From Bacteroidota bacterium (lineage in GTDB: Bacteria > Bacteroidota > Ignavibacteria > UBA10030 > UBA6906): 6,432 nt of DNA. The notes under the pieces are model-generated. The model made no database searches. It worked only from the letters and a program-made list of their open reading frames with translations, and had not been told where the DNA came from. A program made the position numbers and the translations under genes. Positions within the stretch are counted from its first letter, which is position 1. The number at the start of each line of letters is the position of its first letter. The stretch lies in NCBI GenBank assembly GCA_017860555.1, contig JAGDMJ010000204.1:1-6432 (forward strand), written 5' to 3'. Of this stretch, positions 5,522 to 6,432 are shown piece by piece.

Positions 5522-6432
5522 TATTTGTTGAGGAGCCTGTCCGCGGCCATTGCGAGCAGCATGAAATCTACTGTCCCACCTCCCATGACGTACTCCGTCT
5601 GCTGCCAGAAATAGGGCCATATCCTTAGTTCCGGGAGATCGGGCCTGATCAACGCTGTACCGCTCGCCACACCTCCGGGAATATAGGACCACTCATCTCT
5701 GTTCGTTCCATACGCCACGGTCAATGATCGTGCGCCCACTCCGGACACAAACGAGGCGTTGTTTTCGCCCGGATGGCACCCCAGCACGAAATTCAGGGCG
5801 TTGAGGGCATACTCCGCGGGAAAAAGATCCGGAAAGCCCATGTGAAGAAAGAGTTGTTTGACTCCAAACGATTGAATTCCCCAACCTGCCCCCCAGATAT
5901 ACGGCTTGTATGGTACGCCGTAGGGGTTCTCTTTCTGCTGCGTGGACACGGTCTGAAACGCCTCTTTGACGGCTACTCTCACCCTCGAGGTGAATTCGGG
6001 ACTGTTCATCTTTTCCGTGATCCTGCCAAGAACTTCGCTGAAGGCAAAGACGTCGGAAGCAATGGTATCCAGGTGCATATCGAGAGGTCTTCTGTACTCC
6101 GGACGCGAGGTGGTGAGATAGAGTTCCGCCGCCGCGCAGAGAGTCTCCCTGTGAGGGGTTCCGGAGTTCTTCGTGTAGAGATCTTCCGCAATGCGCAGAC
6201 AATCCCTGGCAAGTTCCGGACGGAGATCTCGCAGCACCCTGCTCACCGCGGCCAGACTCTGAGCCACGTACAGCTCCCTGCGCGGGTTCACTTCCGTGAA
6301 AACCCATCGGTCATCCGGGGGGAGCGGTTCATGCGAAATGGAATCGCGGATACCCTCCCTGTACACGAGATTGTCCGTCATCGTGGAACCATCGCCGAGA
6401 TGCACATACTGCCGGAGTGTCCGGCAGATGAT
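5521..6432 (-). CDS. GH9-like (six-hairpin) glycosidase, C-terminal part; 5' end outside the window
   Basis: The frame stays open from stop TAG (5523-5521) to the right edge, giving 303 visible residues. A GTG at 6405 is only an internal codon, because nine sense codons precede it. The protein looks like the C-terminal half of a GH9 (alpha/alpha)6-barrel enzyme that hydrolyses beta-glucan-type polysaccharides. Numbering from the GTG codon: NPYGVPYKPYIWGAGWG (160-176), NALNFVLGCHPGENNASFVSGVGARS (202-227), GGVASGTALIRPDLPE (244-259), and WPYFWQQTEYVMGGGTVDFML (263-283), with Glu271 as candidate general acid. SFVSGVGAR follows the first half of the GH9 active-site signature, but the later H-x-R is missing, and the Asp of the second signature is absent near Glu271. 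The catalytic Asp region and any signal peptide would be upstream, outside the window. The protein ends right after the barrel, with no C-terminal binding or sorting domain. A divergent GH9 subgroup is likely; another six-hairpin family is possible. Confidence 0.75.
   Translation of the reverse strand: MICRTLRQYVHLGDGSTMTDNLVYREGIRDSISHEPLPPDDRWVFTEVNPRRELYVAQSLAAVSRVLRDLRPELARDCLRIAEDLYTKNSGTPHRETLCAAAELYLTTSRPEYRRPLDMHLDTIASDVFAFSEVLGRITEKMNSPEFTSRVRVAVKEAFQTVSTQQKENPYGVPYKPYIWGAGWGIQSFGVKQLFLHMGFPDLFPAEYALNALNFVLGCHPGENNASFVSGVGARSLTVAYGTNRDEWSYIPGGVASGTALIRPDLPELRIWPYFWQQTEYVMGGGTVDFMLLAMAADRLLNK
6409..6427. repeat. Hairpin-forming inverted repeat in the GH9-like coding region
   Basis: CTGCCGGA, a 3-nt loop (GTG), then TCCGGCAG: a perfect 8-bp GC-rich stem. 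It lies within codons of the truncated GH9-like gene near the right edge. No T-run follows on either strand within view, so it is not a recognisable terminator. Confidence 0.45.

Noticed and set aside
5693..6307. Minus-strand open frame (204 codons) overlapping the GH9-like gene in another frame
   Set aside because: Its composition is low in hydrophobics and unlike a folded protein, while the overlapping frame reads clear GH9-like motifs through to a stop.
6403..6405. GTG 6405 as the start of a short 294-codon GH9-like gene
   Set aside because: The same frame is open to the window edge, no ribosome binding site precedes it, and the protein would lack a signal peptide and the N-terminal half of the barrel.

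Overview
The window is a compact carbohydrate-degradation locus. Four genes all read on the minus strand and fill nearly the whole window. The two outer genes are cut by the window edges. In transcription order (right to left) they are: the C-terminal part of a GH9-like glycosidase (5521-6432), a complete secreted GH5 cellulase-type hydrolase (4310-5425), a complete soluble multi-PAS histidine kinase with an N-terminal receiver domain (1529-4267), and a secreted GH5/COG3934 mannanase-type hydrolase with a fibronectin type III domain (1-1527, C-terminus outside the window).

Spacing splits the locus into at least one clear transcription unit. A 95-nt gap separates the GH9-like gene from the cellulase gene. 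It holds a good promoter candidate (TTGACA, 17 nt, TAAATT) and a strong Shine-Dalgarno sequence placed correctly for a TTG start. The next two junctions are short: 42 nt between cellulase and kinase with no terminator, and 1 nt between the kinase stop and the first possible start of the last hydrolase. The cellulase, kinase and mannanase-type genes are therefore probably co-transcribed. The GH9-like gene may be read through into this unit or may end separately.

Functionally, three different secreted or probably secreted hydrolases suggest breakdown of plant cell-wall beta-glucan and beta-mannan. The kinase between them carries REC, four PAS domains, HisKA and HATPase_c. It has no membrane segment, so it is a cytoplasmic signalling protein whose input is unknown. 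A role in controlling the locus is inferred from position only. No SusC/SusD pair, transporter, DNA-binding regulator, RNA gene, mobile element or CRISPR array is visible.

The organism is a bacterium of moderately high GC. The mix of COG3934/GH5-FnIII protein, GH9-like protein and multi-PAS kinase resembles what is seen in free-living Bacteroidota/Ignavibacteria-type or related FCB-group bacteria, but this assignment is an impression and not demonstrated. No stretch over 300 nt lacks a gene.
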